From Armatimonadota bacterium (GTDB lineage: Bacteria > Armatimonadota > Fimbriimonadia > Fimbriimonadales > Fimbriimonadaceae): a stretch of 64,000 nt of DNA. The DNA is taken from contig JAEVZK010000106.1 in NCBI GenBank assembly GCA_023392285.1, positions 14,701 through 78,700 on the forward strand, read 5' to 3'. The notes under the pieces are model-generated. The model made no database searches and was not told where the DNA came from. It saw nothing but the letters and a program-made list of their open reading frames with translations. Position 1 is the first letter of the stretch. The number at the start of each line of letters is the position of its first letter. Shown in pieces: positions 33,813 to 42,321 of this stretch. The position numbers and the translations under genes are program-made.

Positions 33813-34328
33813 TCATCCGATCCGCACATCCTTGGCCACTTCAGTCTGAAGCTTGTCGCCGACTTTGACGTTTACGGTTTTCCCAACGACGAAATAACCA
33901 GCGGCCAATCCCAGCGGTCCCAGGACCAGCGCACCACCTCCGGCTACCGCAGCTGCCTGGTTACCTCGCGTTCCGCCGACAATCGCCCCCTTCTGTCGCG
34001 GCTGTAAAGTCACGGTGCTGCCCATCACCTTGAGGGGATTGATCGTAAACTTTAGCCTAGCATTCTTACCGAACCGACCCTTCTTGTCGACATCGCTGAT
34101 CGTAGCGGACACGCGGGTTCCTCGCTTAATCACGGTCTTCCCGTGAACGGTAACGTCTTTCATCACGTGCAGCATCACCCGGTCGCCAGCCTTAGCCGTC
34201 TTTGAGCTCAGCGCCTGATCGAATGCGAGATCGACGTCAGTCCCTTTGGGAATTGTCATCGCTGCGAACGACGCCGCAGCCAGGCCCAAGCAAAGGGCTA
34301 CGCTTGCATTTATGCGCGAGAATTTCAT
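33813..34328 (-). CDS. Secreted protein with a C-terminal glycine-rich hydrophobic segment
   Basis: 171 residues. A signal peptide (1-22) is followed by a beta-rich part with IPKGTDVDLAFDQALSSKTAKAGDRV and VIKRGTRVSATISDVDKKGRFG, as in exported proteins with an SH3/OB-like fold. A Gly/Ala-rich membrane-like stretch (GGGALVLGPLGLAAGYFVVG) of glycine-zipper type comes near residues 130-150. AAGGAG precedes the start. I do not know its role; envelope association is likely. Confidence 0.7.
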   Translation of the reverse strand: MKFSRINASVALCLGLAAASFAAMTIPKGTDVDLAFDQALSSKTAKAGDRVMLHVMKDVTVHGKTVIKRGTRVSATISDVDKKGRFGKNARLKFTINPLKVMGSTVTLQPRQKGAIVGGTRGNQAAAVAGGGALVLGPLGLAAGYFVVGKTVNVKVGDKLQTEVAKDVRIG

Positions 34329-34348
34329 GCTTTTGCTCTCCTTTTCTA

Positions 34349-34369
34349 AATAGTGTTTAGCACACTATT
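34349..34369. promoter_or_regulatory. Inverted repeat before the secreted-protein gene
   Basis: AATAGTG/CACTATT with a 7-nt spacer, about 20 bases upstream of the 33813-34328 gene and overlapping its likely -10 region. It may be an operator or the leader hairpin. Confidence 0.35.
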
Positions 34370-34513
34370 GTGAAGACCTTAAGCCGCTACTTCAGGTTCC
34401 TGGGGTTCATCAAACCTTCAGACTAAAGGTCCCGAAAGTGCAAAACCTTGAAACTCCCAAAACGTCAGCCGATGTAACTGTTAGTGAATTTGCAAAGGGA
34501 GAAGCAATTAGAG

Positions 34514-34732
34514 ATGAGGATAACGGATTACGAGAGCTCGAAGAACCTATCCGACGTGGAGTTGGTTCTTACGCCCGATGAGGCCGAAGAGCTGTATTTG
34601 TACTTACAGAAGATGCTGAACAAAGCTGGCGTCAGCAAAGCTTTCTTGACTCAATACGCCGGTACGACGATTGATCGCGAGCTCACCGTGTCGATCGAAG
34701 CAGAGGAACGTGAGCTTTCACTGATCGCTTAG
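34514..34732 (+). CDS. Small acidic protein of unknown function
   Basis: 72 residues from the ATG at 34514, with GGGAG about 12 bases upstream. It is acidic, with a central helix (LTPDEAEELYLYLQKMLNKAG). An alternative GTG at 34484 adds ten residues. The helix resembles small regulatory or toxin-neutralising proteins, but there is no partner gene, so no function is proposed. A strong terminator follows. Confidence 0.6.
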   Translation: MRITDYESSKNLSDVELVLTPDEAEELYLYLQKMLNKAGVSKAFLTQYAGTTIDRELTVSIEAEERELSLIA

Positions 34733-34750
34733 AAAAGGCGCACAAAAAGA

Positions 34751-34779
34751 AAGGGGCTCATCCAATGGATGAGCCCCTT
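34751..34779. terminator. Bidirectional terminator
   Basis: 13-bp stem AAGGGGCTCATCC/GGATGAGCCCCTT with loop AAT, flanked by AAAAAGA and CTTCTTC, between the small acidic protein gene and the lipoprotein gene. Confidence 0.88.
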
Positions 34780-34795
34780 CTTCATGTCAGAAACG

Positions 34796-34999
34796 TTAGC
34801 CGGTGGTGTCGCCGGCAGCGTCCTTGGTGTCGCCGCTCTTCATGGTGTCGCCCGAAGTGGTGCCACCAGCGGTGGTAGCGGTGGTAGAAGTCGTCGCAGT
34901 CGTGCTGGTAGCACCCGCCTCGTCCTTGTTGCCGCAACCGACGATGAGAATAGAAGCGATAGCGCCTACGATAAGCAGGCTGATCTTAAGCTTGTTCAT
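34796..34999 (-). CDS. Small Thr-rich lipoprotein
   Basis: 67 residues. Lipoprotein signal (MNKLKISLLIVGAIASILIVGC) with lipobox IVGC, then GNKDEAGAT and a Thr/Ala/Gly-rich tail of about 40 residues with no fold expected. It is closely similar to the 43-residue lipoprotein at 41423-41554 in layout and in the G-K/S-KD-AGAT motif after the cysteine. A GGAGG ribosome site lies upstream. Confidence 0.7.
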   Translation of the reverse strand: MNKLKISLLIVGAIASILIVGCGNKDEAGATSTTATTSTTATTAGGTTSGDTMKSGDTKDAAGDTTG

Positions 35000-35149
35000 G
35001 TGTTTGTAACCTCCGTGAATGGCGTCTCAGTGACGCCAATGAACTCGCACTGCTGTTGAGCTTGCAGATAGAGCAGGGATATTGTAGATGATTTTTGCGA
35101 AATTTGCCAGATTTTTCTTTTAGCGCTAGGACCCATGCTATAACCGGAT

Positions 35150-35662
35150 ATGGCTGAACGGCTCTGGGCTCCTTGGCGTTTTGAATACATCGAGAAGCCG
35201 AGCTCCCAATCTTCGAGCGGTTGCATCTTTGTCGACTTGCCCGCTTCGAACGATGATCGCAGCAATCTTCTGCTCTTCAGAGGCAAGCATGCATTCGTCA
35301 TGTTGAATGCCTTTCCCTACACCAGCGGACACTTGATGGTCGCTCCGTATCGCCACACTGCAGACATGAACCAGCTGGGTGACGACGAACTGCTCGAGAT
35401 CAATCAACTGGTGGCCAAGTGCGTACGTTGGATCACTCAGGTTTATAAGCCGGACGGCTTTAATATCGGGGTCAACCTAGGCAGTGCGGCCGGTGCCGGG
35501 ATTCCCACCCACATCCATTGGCATATCGTGCCGAGGTGGAGCGGCGATACGAACTTCATGACCACGGTGGGCGACGTTCGAGTCCTCCCGCAGTCGCTCG
35601 AGTCGTCCTACGATCGTCTTAAGGAGGTCGTCGATCGTGACGGTCGATCAACTCCGGCTTAA
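35150..35662 (+). CDS. HIT family nucleotide hydrolase/transferase (Ap4A phosphorylase-like)
   Basis: 170 residues. The start MAERLWAPWRFEYIE and CIFVDLP are typical of the Ap4A-phosphorylase-like branch. The HIT triad is in THIHWHIVPRW (residues about 118-128), with the nucleophilic central histidine. These enzymes cleave diadenosine polyphosphates or AMP-linked substrates. TATAAC lies five bases before the ATG, so it is probably leaderless. It overlaps the glycosylase gene by 26 bases and starts a run reaching to the J-domain gene. Confidence 0.9.
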   Translation: MAERLWAPWRFEYIEKPSSQSSSGCIFVDLPASNDDRSNLLLFRGKHAFVMLNAFPYTSGHLMVAPYRHTADMNQLGDDELLEINQLVAKCVRWITQVYKPDGFNIGVNLGSAAGAGIPTHIHWHIVPRWSGDTNFMTTVGDVRVLPQSLESSYDRLKEVVDRDGRSTPA

Positions 35663-36269
35663 CTGTTTGAATTGTCAAGCCTGCCCGCTGGCTGCTCGGC
35701 GAACGCTCGTGGTGTTTGGTGAAGGCGACACTTCGTCGCCTCTGGTCCTAGTTGGAGAAGGCCCTGGCGATCAGGAGGATCGCAGTGGAAGGCCTTTTGT
35801 GGGTCGAGCAGGTCAGTTGCTCACCAAGGCTCTTGACGAAGCCGGGGTAGGGAGAGCCAATGTTTACATCACAAATACGGTGAAATGCCGGGCAGCAGAC
35901 TGGTCGACCGGAAAGCCCCAAAACCGGCCGCCAAGCGATGAAGAGGTTCAGACGTGCAGGCGCTGGCTGGTACCACAACTGGAATTAATCTCTCCGTTTG
36001 TCATCCTCTGCGTAGGAGCCCCGAGCGCCAAAAACCTAATCAAGAAAGATTTCAAGATCACCCGGGAGCGAGGCATCTTCTTCAAAGGAGAGATGTCTAA
36101 AGCCATCATCGCCACGTTGCACCCTTCGTATATCCTCCGCAACATGAGCGCGTCGGGGAACGATGGAGGTTACAGCTTGCTCGTTGCCGATATTCATAGG
36201 GCGTGGGACTGTGCCATTCGACTGCGCGAAAGAGGACAACAGGCTTTGGGTCAGGCGGTTCAGGGTTGA
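35637..36269 (+). CDS. Uracil-DNA glycosylase, family 4 (iron-sulfur type)
   Basis: 210 residues. Removes uracil from DNA. Motif A is GEGPGDQEDRSGRPFVGRAG, motif B HPSYILRN. The iron-sulfur cysteines are expected at CLNCQAC (10-16), VKC and QTC. The start is a GTG inside the 3' end of the HIT gene. Family 4 enzymes are common in thermophiles but also occur in many mesophiles. Confidence 0.92.
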   Translation: MTVDQLRLNCLNCQACPLAARRTLVVFGEGDTSSPLVLVGEGPGDQEDRSGRPFVGRAGQLLTKALDEAGVGRANVYITNTVKCRAADWSTGKPQNRPPSDEEVQTCRRWLVPQLELISPFVILCVGAPSAKNLIKKDFKITRERGIFFKGEMSKAIIATLHPSYILRNMSASGNDGGYSLLVADIHRAWDCAIRLRERGQQALGQAVQG

Positions 36270-36784
36270 CGCCCTGCATTATCGGGTTAGGCTCGAATGT
36301 GGGTGACTCCCTCGGCAACCTTCAGCGAGCGGCGCGGATGCTGGAGGCGAGAGCTAAGGTGCTTCGTCTTAGCCCCGTCTATCGAACCGCACCAATGTAC
36401 GTGCTGAACCAGCCCGATTTCCTGAACGGTGCGGCGCTTCTTGAGACCGACCTCGGCCCACGAAGTCTCTTGGCGACGTTGAAGGAGATCGAAGATCGAA
36501 TGGGGCGAGAGAAAAGCGCGAGGTATGGGCCTCGTGAAATCGATCTTGATTTGGTGGCCTTTGGGTGTCTTAGCTACCAATATGTAGGCGGAGAGCGCGA
36601 CCTGACTGTCCCCCACCCAAAGCTTGCCGAGCGGCGCTTTGTGCTGGCTCCGTCCTACGACGTCGCGCCCGACTGGCATTTTCCGGGCCTAGGGGACGTC
36701 CGTTCGCTACTTGCTCGCACAGAATCGGACGCGGATGCAGTCCTCAAGTTGAACGATGCAGCAATTCATTTACAAGGCAATTGA
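36266..36784 (+). CDS. folK: HPPK, 6-hydroxymethyl-dihydropterin pyrophosphokinase
   Basis: 172 residues; transfers pyrophosphate from ATP to the pterin, a step of folate synthesis. It shows IIGLGSNVGDSLGNL, SPVYRTAPMY, QPDFLNGAALLET, the catalytic RYGPREIDLDLV and VPHPKLAERRFVLAP. I place the start at TTG 36266, which overlaps the previous stop in TTGA form; the longer frame from 36203 is not family-like. It overlaps the first PilC gene by 29 bases. No folB or folP is adjacent. Confidence 0.93.
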   Translation: MTPCIIGLGSNVGDSLGNLQRAARMLEARAKVLRLSPVYRTAPMYVLNQPDFLNGAALLETDLGPRSLLATLKEIEDRMGREKSARYGPREIDLDLVAFGCLSYQYVGGERDLTVPHPKLAERRFVLAPSYDVAPDWHFPGLGDVRSLLARTESDADAVLKLNDAAIHLQGN

Positions 36785-38078
36785 TCGTCAAGGCAAAACG
36801 GTCGAAGGCAGCATCGAGGCCACCACGAGAGATGCCGCTGCGAGAAGCCTCAGCCTTTCCGGCCTGCTCGTGTCGCGCATCGAACCCAGTCCAAGGGTTC
36901 AGCCCACCCACCAACCTCCATCTATACCGCCGATCGCGTTAGCTCCCCAAGCGCGGCAGATTCCTAAAGTTGCCGCCTCTGCAAGCACTCCGATCAAGGC
37001 TGCGGTATCGCCAGTGCCTGCGGCTACTCCCATTCGCACAAGGAGGGGCCGCGACAAGGATCTCTACTTCATCTTTAGTCAGCTTGCAAGCTATGCCAAA
37101 GCGGGAATCAACTTGGCGGAGGCCTGCGCGAACCTGTCTAAGACCACGCGACGCGCCGACTATGCTCAATCGCTCGTCGACGCCAGCAAGATCGCGGAAA
37201 AGGGGGGACGCATCAGCGACACCTTCGCAAAATACGTCGATCTCTATCCGCCTCACCTCGTGGGAATGGTTAGAGCTTGCGAAGAAGGTGGCTTCTTCCC
37301 TGAAGGACTCAACAAGGCGGCTGACCAGGCAATGGAGTCGCACAAGTTTAAACGCTGGTTCAATTGGTTTGGCTTTATCGCTCTGACCTCGTTCGGGTGC
37401 ATGCCTCTGGCGATCGATTTCTTCAAGGCCATGAAGATGACGTTCACCGAGATGACTTCGAACACATCCTCTGGAGGTTTTTGGGACACGCTCTTCCGCA
37501 TGATGCGGAAAGATCTCGCTTGGCCGACCGGCCCGGCTACGCTCATGATCTGTTTGGTCATCTATCTTTTCTGGAGATGGCTAGTTAGTCGACCGCAAAT
37601 GCTGCTTCGTCACCGCTGGATTCTTAACTTCTGGGGATTGAGAAAGCGAGCTCAAGCGGAATCGTTCGCTCTCTTCGGATGGACCATGTCGATGCTCACT
37701 CGGATTGGATTGCCGCTGCGAGCCGTTTGGTTTCTGTCGACCGCCACAATGCCGAATCAGTGGATTCGCCACCGGATGGATCGGCAGGGCCAATTGATGA
37801 ATGAGAGCACGAAGCTTTCGGAGGCGATGAACCAATCGAGAATGCTCCCGGAAGAATTCGCACCCTTTGTCTCAACTGGCGAAATCGCAGGAGATGTCCC
37901 TGGCCAGCTCATGAGAATAGCCAATACTCAGTACGACGAGTACAAGATCAACGACACGACGGCCAAAGGAAGGGTCGGGTGCTGGATCATCCTGGTGATC
38001 GTGGTGTGCGGCTTCCTCATCTACATTCTTTACGCGGCACTATATCTTCGACCTACCATGGATGAAGTGCTCCACTAG
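36756..38078 (+). CDS. PilC/GspF-type inner-membrane platform protein (copy 1)
   Basis: 440 residues. N-terminal GspF-type domain (FIYKAIDRQGKTVEGSIEA), a Pro/Ala-rich linker, then two T2SSF domains (about 115-245 and 320-440), each containing E-rich helices (VRACEEGGFFPEGLNKAADQ; FVSTGEIAGDVPGQL). Three to four membrane helices follow the domains. It anchors the assembly ATPase of a type IV pilus or type II secretion system. No pilB, pilT or pilMNO genes are near. Its partner copy follows directly; the two are only moderately alike. Confidence 0.88.
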   Translation: MQQFIYKAIDRQGKTVEGSIEATTRDAAARSLSLSGLLVSRIEPSPRVQPTHQPPSIPPIALAPQARQIPKVAASASTPIKAAVSPVPAATPIRTRRGRDKDLYFIFSQLASYAKAGINLAEACANLSKTTRRADYAQSLVDASKIAEKGGRISDTFAKYVDLYPPHLVGMVRACEEGGFFPEGLNKAADQAMESHKFKRWFNWFGFIALTSFGCMPLAIDFFKAMKMTFTEMTSNTSSGGFWDTLFRMMRKDLAWPTGPATLMICLVIYLFWRWLVSRPQMLLRHRWILNFWGLRKRAQAESFALFGWTMSMLTRIGLPLRAVWFLSTATMPNQWIRHRMDRQGQLMNESTKLSEAMNQSRMLPEEFAPFVSTGEIAGDVPGQLMRIANTQYDEYKINDTTAKGRVGCWIILVIVVCGFLIYILYAALYLRPTMDEVLH

Positions 38079-38148
38079 GCGGATTGAACGATATTCCGTC
38101 GACGTATCTCTTGTTATTACAGGAATCGCTGATAATAATGAGGGGATC

Positions 38149-39435
38149 ATGCCGACGTTCGAGTATTTAGCCACCAATCCCTCGGGCGAGCGAGTATCCG
38201 GTACAGTCCTCGGACCCAACATCGAGCAAGCCCTAATTTCTCTTTCGCACGACGGCTTGAAAGTGGAGCGAATCAATCAGTCGGCTTCACTTGCCGATCC
38301 GTTAGCTGACCATAGCCTCCGCCAACCGATCGAAGCGCCCCTCCAAACACCGCTTGCCCCAACAACCATCAAGAGCCCACCGACTGAGCAGCGCAGCTAC
38401 GTTGCGACGAGTGTCGCCGGCCCCCTTGTCGGCAAAGTCTCACTCACCAATCTCGCCTTTTTCTACCGTCAATTCGGGACCATGCTTGAAGCGGGAGTGC
38501 CCATCGTACAGGCCCTGGACACCCTTGCCAACCAGGCTCGGAATCCCAAATTAGGTTCGGTGATCCGAGAGATTCGGGGCCATGTTGAAGCTGGAAGACC
38601 CGTAAGTGTCGGGATGCAGCGATATCCAGAGGTGTTTCCGGCGCTGGTGATGAGTATGGTCCGAGCAGGGGAAGAAGGTGGCTTTTTAAGCCACTCATTC
38701 AGCCTCATCGCGGATTACACTGATTCAGAAATTGCCTTGCGGAACCTTTTGCGCAGGATCACTTTCTATCCCAAGCTCGTCCTCGGCTTCTCCGTCTTCA
38801 TTGTCCTCGCAACGAACCTGTTCCTGTCGATCATCGGGAAGAAAGGAGGGTTGAGCTCACCGCTCACGACTCTGACGACTTGGATATGGTTGGGGCCTTT
38901 GGTAGTGGGCATCTACCTTTTCGTGAAGGTTGGACTCGCAAATCCGCGCATCAAATACAACTTTGATGTCGTTATCTCCAATCTGCCCTACCTGGGACCT
39001 ACCGTGCGGCAGTTGGCGATGGCCAAGTTTGGACGCGCGTTCGGGGCGCTATACCGAGGCGGAGTGCCGATCAATCGAGCCATCCACCTAGCAGGGGACG
39101 CGACTGGAAACGAATACATCCGGGCAAGAGTCGTACCGGCGTCGAGGACGTTGGAAACTGGAGCCGGACTCACTGAAACCCTGAGGAGCACGGGAGCGTT
39201 CACGCCGATCGTTCTGGACATCATGGAGACAGGCGAGCGAACGGGAAACATCGACGAGATGCTCACGCGCATGTCGGACTTCTATGAAGATGAGGGCAAG
39301 ACGCGTTCAGAGCAGATGGGACACGTTTTGGGCGTGATCGTGTATGTTTGCGTCGCAATCTACGTTCTCTACATTCTCATTCAGTTCTACTCAGGATATT
39401 TCAGCAGCCTCCTCAACAGCGCTGGTGGTGAGTAG
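38149..39435 (+). CDS. PilC/GspF-type inner-membrane platform protein (copy 2)
   Basis: 428 residues from the ATG at 38149, with GAGGGG at six bases; the frame open from 38062 is not family-like. It has FEYLATNPSGERVSG, then FFYRQFGTMLEAGVPIVQALD and a T2SSF domain, and a second domain with FGRAFGALYRGGVPINRAIHL and IVLDIMETGERTGNIDEML. Closer to canonical PilC than copy 1. Two tandem platform proteins may form a heteromeric platform or serve two systems. Confidence 0.9.
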   Translation: MPTFEYLATNPSGERVSGTVLGPNIEQALISLSHDGLKVERINQSASLADPLADHSLRQPIEAPLQTPLAPTTIKSPPTEQRSYVATSVAGPLVGKVSLTNLAFFYRQFGTMLEAGVPIVQALDTLANQARNPKLGSVIREIRGHVEAGRPVSVGMQRYPEVFPALVMSMVRAGEEGGFLSHSFSLIADYTDSEIALRNLLRRITFYPKLVLGFSVFIVLATNLFLSIIGKKGGLSSPLTTLTTWIWLGPLVVGIYLFVKVGLANPRIKYNFDVVISNLPYLGPTVRQLAMAKFGRAFGALYRGGVPINRAIHLAGDATGNEYIRARVVPASRTLETGAGLTETLRSTGAFTPIVLDIMETGERTGNIDEMLTRMSDFYEDEGKTRSEQMGHVLGVIVYVCVAIYVLYILIQFYSGYFSSLLNSAGGE

Positions 39436-40551
39436 GTGCCGAAGAATCATTATCAGGTTCTCGGGATACCCATCACCAGTACCGCTCAAGAAGTAAGGTC
39501 CGCCTATCGTCAGCTAGTTCTGAAACACCATCCCGACCGCTCCTCGGACCCAAAATCTGGAGAGATTTTCCTGGCGGCGACCGAGGCTTATAAAGTTCTT
39601 GGTGACGCTGAAGCTCGAAAGCGTTACGATGCCCAAATAGCCCTAGAGCGCAGATTGCGCGAAAAGAGGATGGATCAACCGCCGCCGAGCGCCGCGAACT
39701 TTGGCTGGCCCTCTTCTGGCGAGACGCGGGCTACTGCGTCCTCTAAGCGGGCAGAAATCAGAGAGGAAGTCGTGACTCTAAGTCATCTATTCTCCCGTGG
39801 ACGATATAGTGATGCGGAGGTTCTCGCGCAGTCCATCATTCAACGTGATCCGCGTCAGGCTGTCCCCTATGCCATCCTTGGAGACATTGCGAGAATGCGC
39901 GGCAATCGTGGCGAGGCCCTGAAGCTGTATGCCTACGCCGCCCAGTTCGATCCGCGCAATCCAACCTATCAGCGCCGCTACGAAGATCTCCTGAACACCC
40001 CGGTTAGGTCGGTAGCGAGCTTTGTACGTGACAAGAGCGAACTCAAGCCTCATTATTTCGCGGGATACGTTGGCATAGGCCTTGTGTTCGTGGCCTGCGC
40101 ATACCTGGTTCTCGCCAAAGAACGGCCCCTCTTTCCTTCCCTCGGCCTTATTTCGACTTGGACGGTCGGGCTGATCGTCATGCTCTTCTTTATGGGTGTT
40201 ACAGTGGGTGCCTGCTTGTCGATAGAAAGTCTGATCGACAGCTTCGGCGCGATCACCACGAATTCTGTGGGCAAGCGCAATCCGACTGCCGCGCTTGCCA
40301 CCCTTGCGGTAGTAAATTTTTGGCTGGCAGTTTTCTCATACGTTCTGCTTGGGGTGGCTCGTCAGTCCTTCAATTTTTCAACGACCCGTGTCGTCGCAGC
40401 CTCTGCGTCTGCGACCTGCCTAGCCGCCCTTTCGTGCGAGTTCGCCGGGCGTATCAGCGGTATTCAAGTGCTCTTATGGGGAGGAAATTTCGTTTACCTC
40501 GGTGCTTTGTGCGGGTGGCTGGTCTCGGACGCCCTTCGAACGCCTGGATAG
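39436..40551 (+). CDS. J-domain membrane protein with TPR-like region
   Basis: 371 residues. J domain at 5-66 with the HPD motif (LVLKHHPDR). A TPR-like region at about 105-180 contains RGRYSDAEVLAQSIIQRDPR and YAILGDIARMRGNRGEALKL. Four hydrophobic helices follow at about 210-365. It would recruit DnaK to the membrane, perhaps for pilus assembly, since it starts immediately after the second PilC stop (GTG directly adjacent). DnaJ zinc fingers and the C-terminal substrate domain are missing. Confidence 0.85.
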   Translation: MPKNHYQVLGIPITSTAQEVRSAYRQLVLKHHPDRSSDPKSGEIFLAATEAYKVLGDAEARKRYDAQIALERRLREKRMDQPPPSAANFGWPSSGETRATASSKRAEIREEVVTLSHLFSRGRYSDAEVLAQSIIQRDPRQAVPYAILGDIARMRGNRGEALKLYAYAAQFDPRNPTYQRRYEDLLNTPVRSVASFVRDKSELKPHYFAGYVGIGLVFVACAYLVLAKERPLFPSLGLISTWTVGLIVMLFFMGVTVGACLSIESLIDSFGAITTNSVGKRNPTAALATLAVVNFWLAVFSYVLLGVARQSFNFSTTRVVAASASATCLAALSCEFAGRISGIQVLLWGGNFVYLGALCGWLVSDALRTPG

Positions 40552-40569
40552 CTCCCCATAATAGGAATC

Positions 40570-41373
40570 ATGTTTAAGGAGAGCTTTCAGGACGCCTGGC
40601 GTGCCCGCTACGACAGCGAACCTGATTTCACTTATCCCGATTTAGCGCCGTTTCTTCGCCACCGTTCAATTCGCCGCTTTGCTGATCGTTCTGTTGACGA
40701 ATCACTGATCAGTGGATTGGTGGCTTGCGCCCAATCAGCCTCCACGAGCAGCAGCCTTCAACTGTGGAGCATCATTTCCGTCCAAAATCCAAGTACCCGC
40801 GAGGAACTGGCGCTCTTGTGCGATAACTACAACCACATCCGCGAGTGCGCATGGTTCCTGTGCTTCATTGTCGATCATTTTCGGCTCAAGCAGGCAGCCG
40901 CTGAGGTCGGAGAAGGCGCGCTCGGGCTGCCATTTACCGAATTCTTTACAATGGCCGTCGTAGATGCAGCCCTCGCTTCCGAAAGAATGGTGGTGGCGGC
41001 AGAAAGCACGGGACTCGGGATCTGCTACATCGGCGCGTTGAGAAACAACGCCGCCGAAGTCAGCCGCATTCTCGATCTGCCAGAACAGACGTTCGGAGTC
41101 TTTGGATTATGCTTGGGCTGGCCTGAAGAACCGATTACAGCTAAGATCAAACCTCGATTGAGCCAAGAGGCGATTTGGCATCGCGAACAATACAATCGCT
41201 CGGTTGACGTTACCGAATACGACGCCCGCATGTCGGAGTTCTATCGTTCCGAGAATATGAAAGGGGATGTAACCTGGTCCATGCGGTCCGGACGAAGAGT
41301 CGACGAGCATCACATGACCGGCCGCGACACTCTACTCACCTGGCTCCGCTCAAAAGGATTTCTCCAGAAATAA
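40570..41373 (+). CDS. NfsA-type flavin nitroreductase
   Basis: 267 residues of the nitroreductase fold with FMN binding at RHRSIRRF and SASTSSSLQLWSII, and the C-terminal family segment GICYIGALRN. The FGLCLGWPEE motif and C-terminal RMSEFY match oxygen-insensitive NfsA/FRP types, which reduce quinones and nitro compounds with NADPH. CATAAT lies a short way before the ATG, so the leader is short. It follows the J-domain gene by 18 bases; a terminator ends the run. Confidence 0.88.
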   Translation: MFKESFQDAWRARYDSEPDFTYPDLAPFLRHRSIRRFADRSVDESLISGLVACAQSASTSSSLQLWSIISVQNPSTREELALLCDNYNHIRECAWFLCFIVDHFRLKQAAAEVGEGALGLPFTEFFTMAVVDAALASERMVVAAESTGLGICYIGALRNNAAEVSRILDLPEQTFGVFGLCLGWPEEPITAKIKPRLSQEAIWHREQYNRSVDVTEYDARMSEFYRSENMKGDVTWSMRSGRRVDEHHMTGRDTLLTWLRSKGFLQK

Positions 41374-41376
41374 AAA

Positions 41377-41403
41377 GTCGCCGGATTCATAGAACCCGGC
41401 GAC
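41377..41403. terminator. Bidirectional terminator between the nitroreductase gene and a lipoprotein gene
   Basis: GTCGCCGG/CCGGCGAC stem with an 11-nt loop. On the minus strand it is followed by TTTTTA, on the plus strand by GATCGTTTT. Confidence 0.8.
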
Positions 41404-41422
41404 GATCGTTTTGGCTAAAGCC

Positions 41423-41554
41423 TTACTTGGCGGCGTCACCGCCAGCCGTAGCTGTCGTCGACGTGGTTGCGCCAGCGTCATCCTTGCTGCCGCAGCCTGC
41501 GAGAATTCCACCAACAATGCTCATCACCATAATCAAAGCGAAAATTTTCTTCAT
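41423..41554 (-). CDS. Very small lipoprotein, 43 residues
   Basis: Translated by hand on the minus strand: MKKIFALIMVMSIVGGILAGC gives a lipoprotein signal with lipobox LAGC (Cys21), then GSKDDAGATTSTTATAGGDAAK. The start has AGGAGG nine or more bases upstream and the stop lies 19 bases before a terminator, so it is a real transcription unit. It resembles the lipoprotein at 34796-34999, with the same pattern after the cysteine. A tail of only 22 residues would leave little for an active fold; perhaps a surface or regulatory lipopeptide. Confidence 0.65.
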   Translation of the reverse strand: MKKIFALIMVMSIVGGILAGCGSKDDAGATTSTTATAGGDAAK

Positions 41555-41705
41555 ATCCTTAGATACACCTCCTAAAGTGTGCTTTTCAGCCGCCTGAGAT
41601 GAGATTTCTCAGACAGGTGCATTATAATGTTTTTCAAGAAGCGTTGCAAGTTGGCAGCGGCGAGTGACATTTCGGAGCCAGGAACGCTCTAAAGAAAGTA
41701 AGACT

Positions 41706-41984
41706 ATGAAGAATCAAAACGACCTCATCGTTTCCATCGTCGCGATTGTGATCTTGTTGATCGTCGTAGGTGTCGCCTGGGGAACGAAAGTGGAGCCACG
41801 ACAGCCCACGCCGCCAACTGAGGTGACAGTAGCCCCGCCGCAACTACCCACGCAAGTCGCGCCGGTGATGGCGAACGGTCTTCCGAGTGGAGGCAATGGT
41901 GGTGGCGGTGGAGCTGCGGGTGGAGCAGCCTCCGGGAGGATGCCCGGCCCAAGTTCTCCAAAGGGATCAAAGTTCGGGCGCTAA
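41706..41984 (+). CDS. Small membrane-anchored, Pro/Gly-rich protein
   Basis: 92 residues from the ATG at 41706. A single transmembrane helix (about 8-25, LIVSIVAIVILLIVVGVAWG) follows a short polar start, and the rest is Pro/Thr- then Gly/Ala-rich (GGNGGGGGAAGGAASG). No recognisable fold. The in-frame extension to 41664 is not needed. The helix plus low-complexity tail suggests an extracytoplasmic linker or adhesive tail. Confidence 0.6.
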   Translation: MKNQNDLIVSIVAIVILLIVVGVAWGTKVEPRQPTPPTEVTVAPPQLPTQVAPVMANGLPSGGNGGGGGAAGGAASGRMPGPSSPKGSKFGR

Positions 41985-42003
41985 ACTGCAGTCTAAGACT
42001 CGC

Positions 42004-42051
42004 CTGAGACTATCATTCGGACCGCCCGACGTGACATAGTGATAGTCTCAG
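42004..42051. promoter_or_regulatory. 12-bp inverted repeat over the remA promoter
   Basis: CTGAGACTATCA (42004-42015) and TGATAGTCTCAG (42040-42051) are a perfect inverted repeat with a 24-nt spacer. The downstream arm contains TAGTCT, which lies six bases before the remA ATG and looks like the -10 box of a leaderless promoter. A dimeric repressor site, looping pair or hairpin are all possible; the missing T-tract argues against a terminator. Confidence 0.6.
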
Positions 42052-42054
42052 CAA

Positions 42055-42321
42055 ATGCCTACTCCTGCCGTTCTCAATGTAGGTTTTTACAACTTCGTTC
42101 TCACCGATAAAGTCGTTGCGCTCGTGAGCGCCGAGTCGGCACCGATGCGCCGAACCGTGCAGAACCTTCGTAAAGGAGGCGATCTCATCGACGCGACACA
42201 GGGCCGGAAGACCAAGTCAATTATTTTCACGACAAGCTCGGCCGTCATCTTGTCCGCGATTTCCCAAGAAACGTTGGCTAAACGCCTGAGCACCGGCGAA
42301 GTCGGCAACGATGAGGAGTAG
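42055..42321 (+). CDS. remA: RemA/DUF370 family DNA-binding regulator
   Basis: 88 residues. Matches the RemA family along its length: VGFYNFVLTDKVVALVSAESAPMRRTVQNLR, LIDATQGRKTKSIIFT and VILSAISQETLAKRL. Bacillus RemA is a ring-forming DNA-binding activator of biofilm genes; the conserved SAESAPMRR and GRKTKS stretches are the DNA-contact region. Its 3' end overlaps mreB by 11 bases. The upstream inverted repeat may be its own or another regulator's site. Family call is strong; target genes are unknown. Confidence 0.9.
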   Translation: MPTPAVLNVGFYNFVLTDKVVALVSAESAPMRRTVQNLRKGGDLIDATQGRKTKSIIFTTSSAVILSAISQETLAKRLSTGEVGNDEE

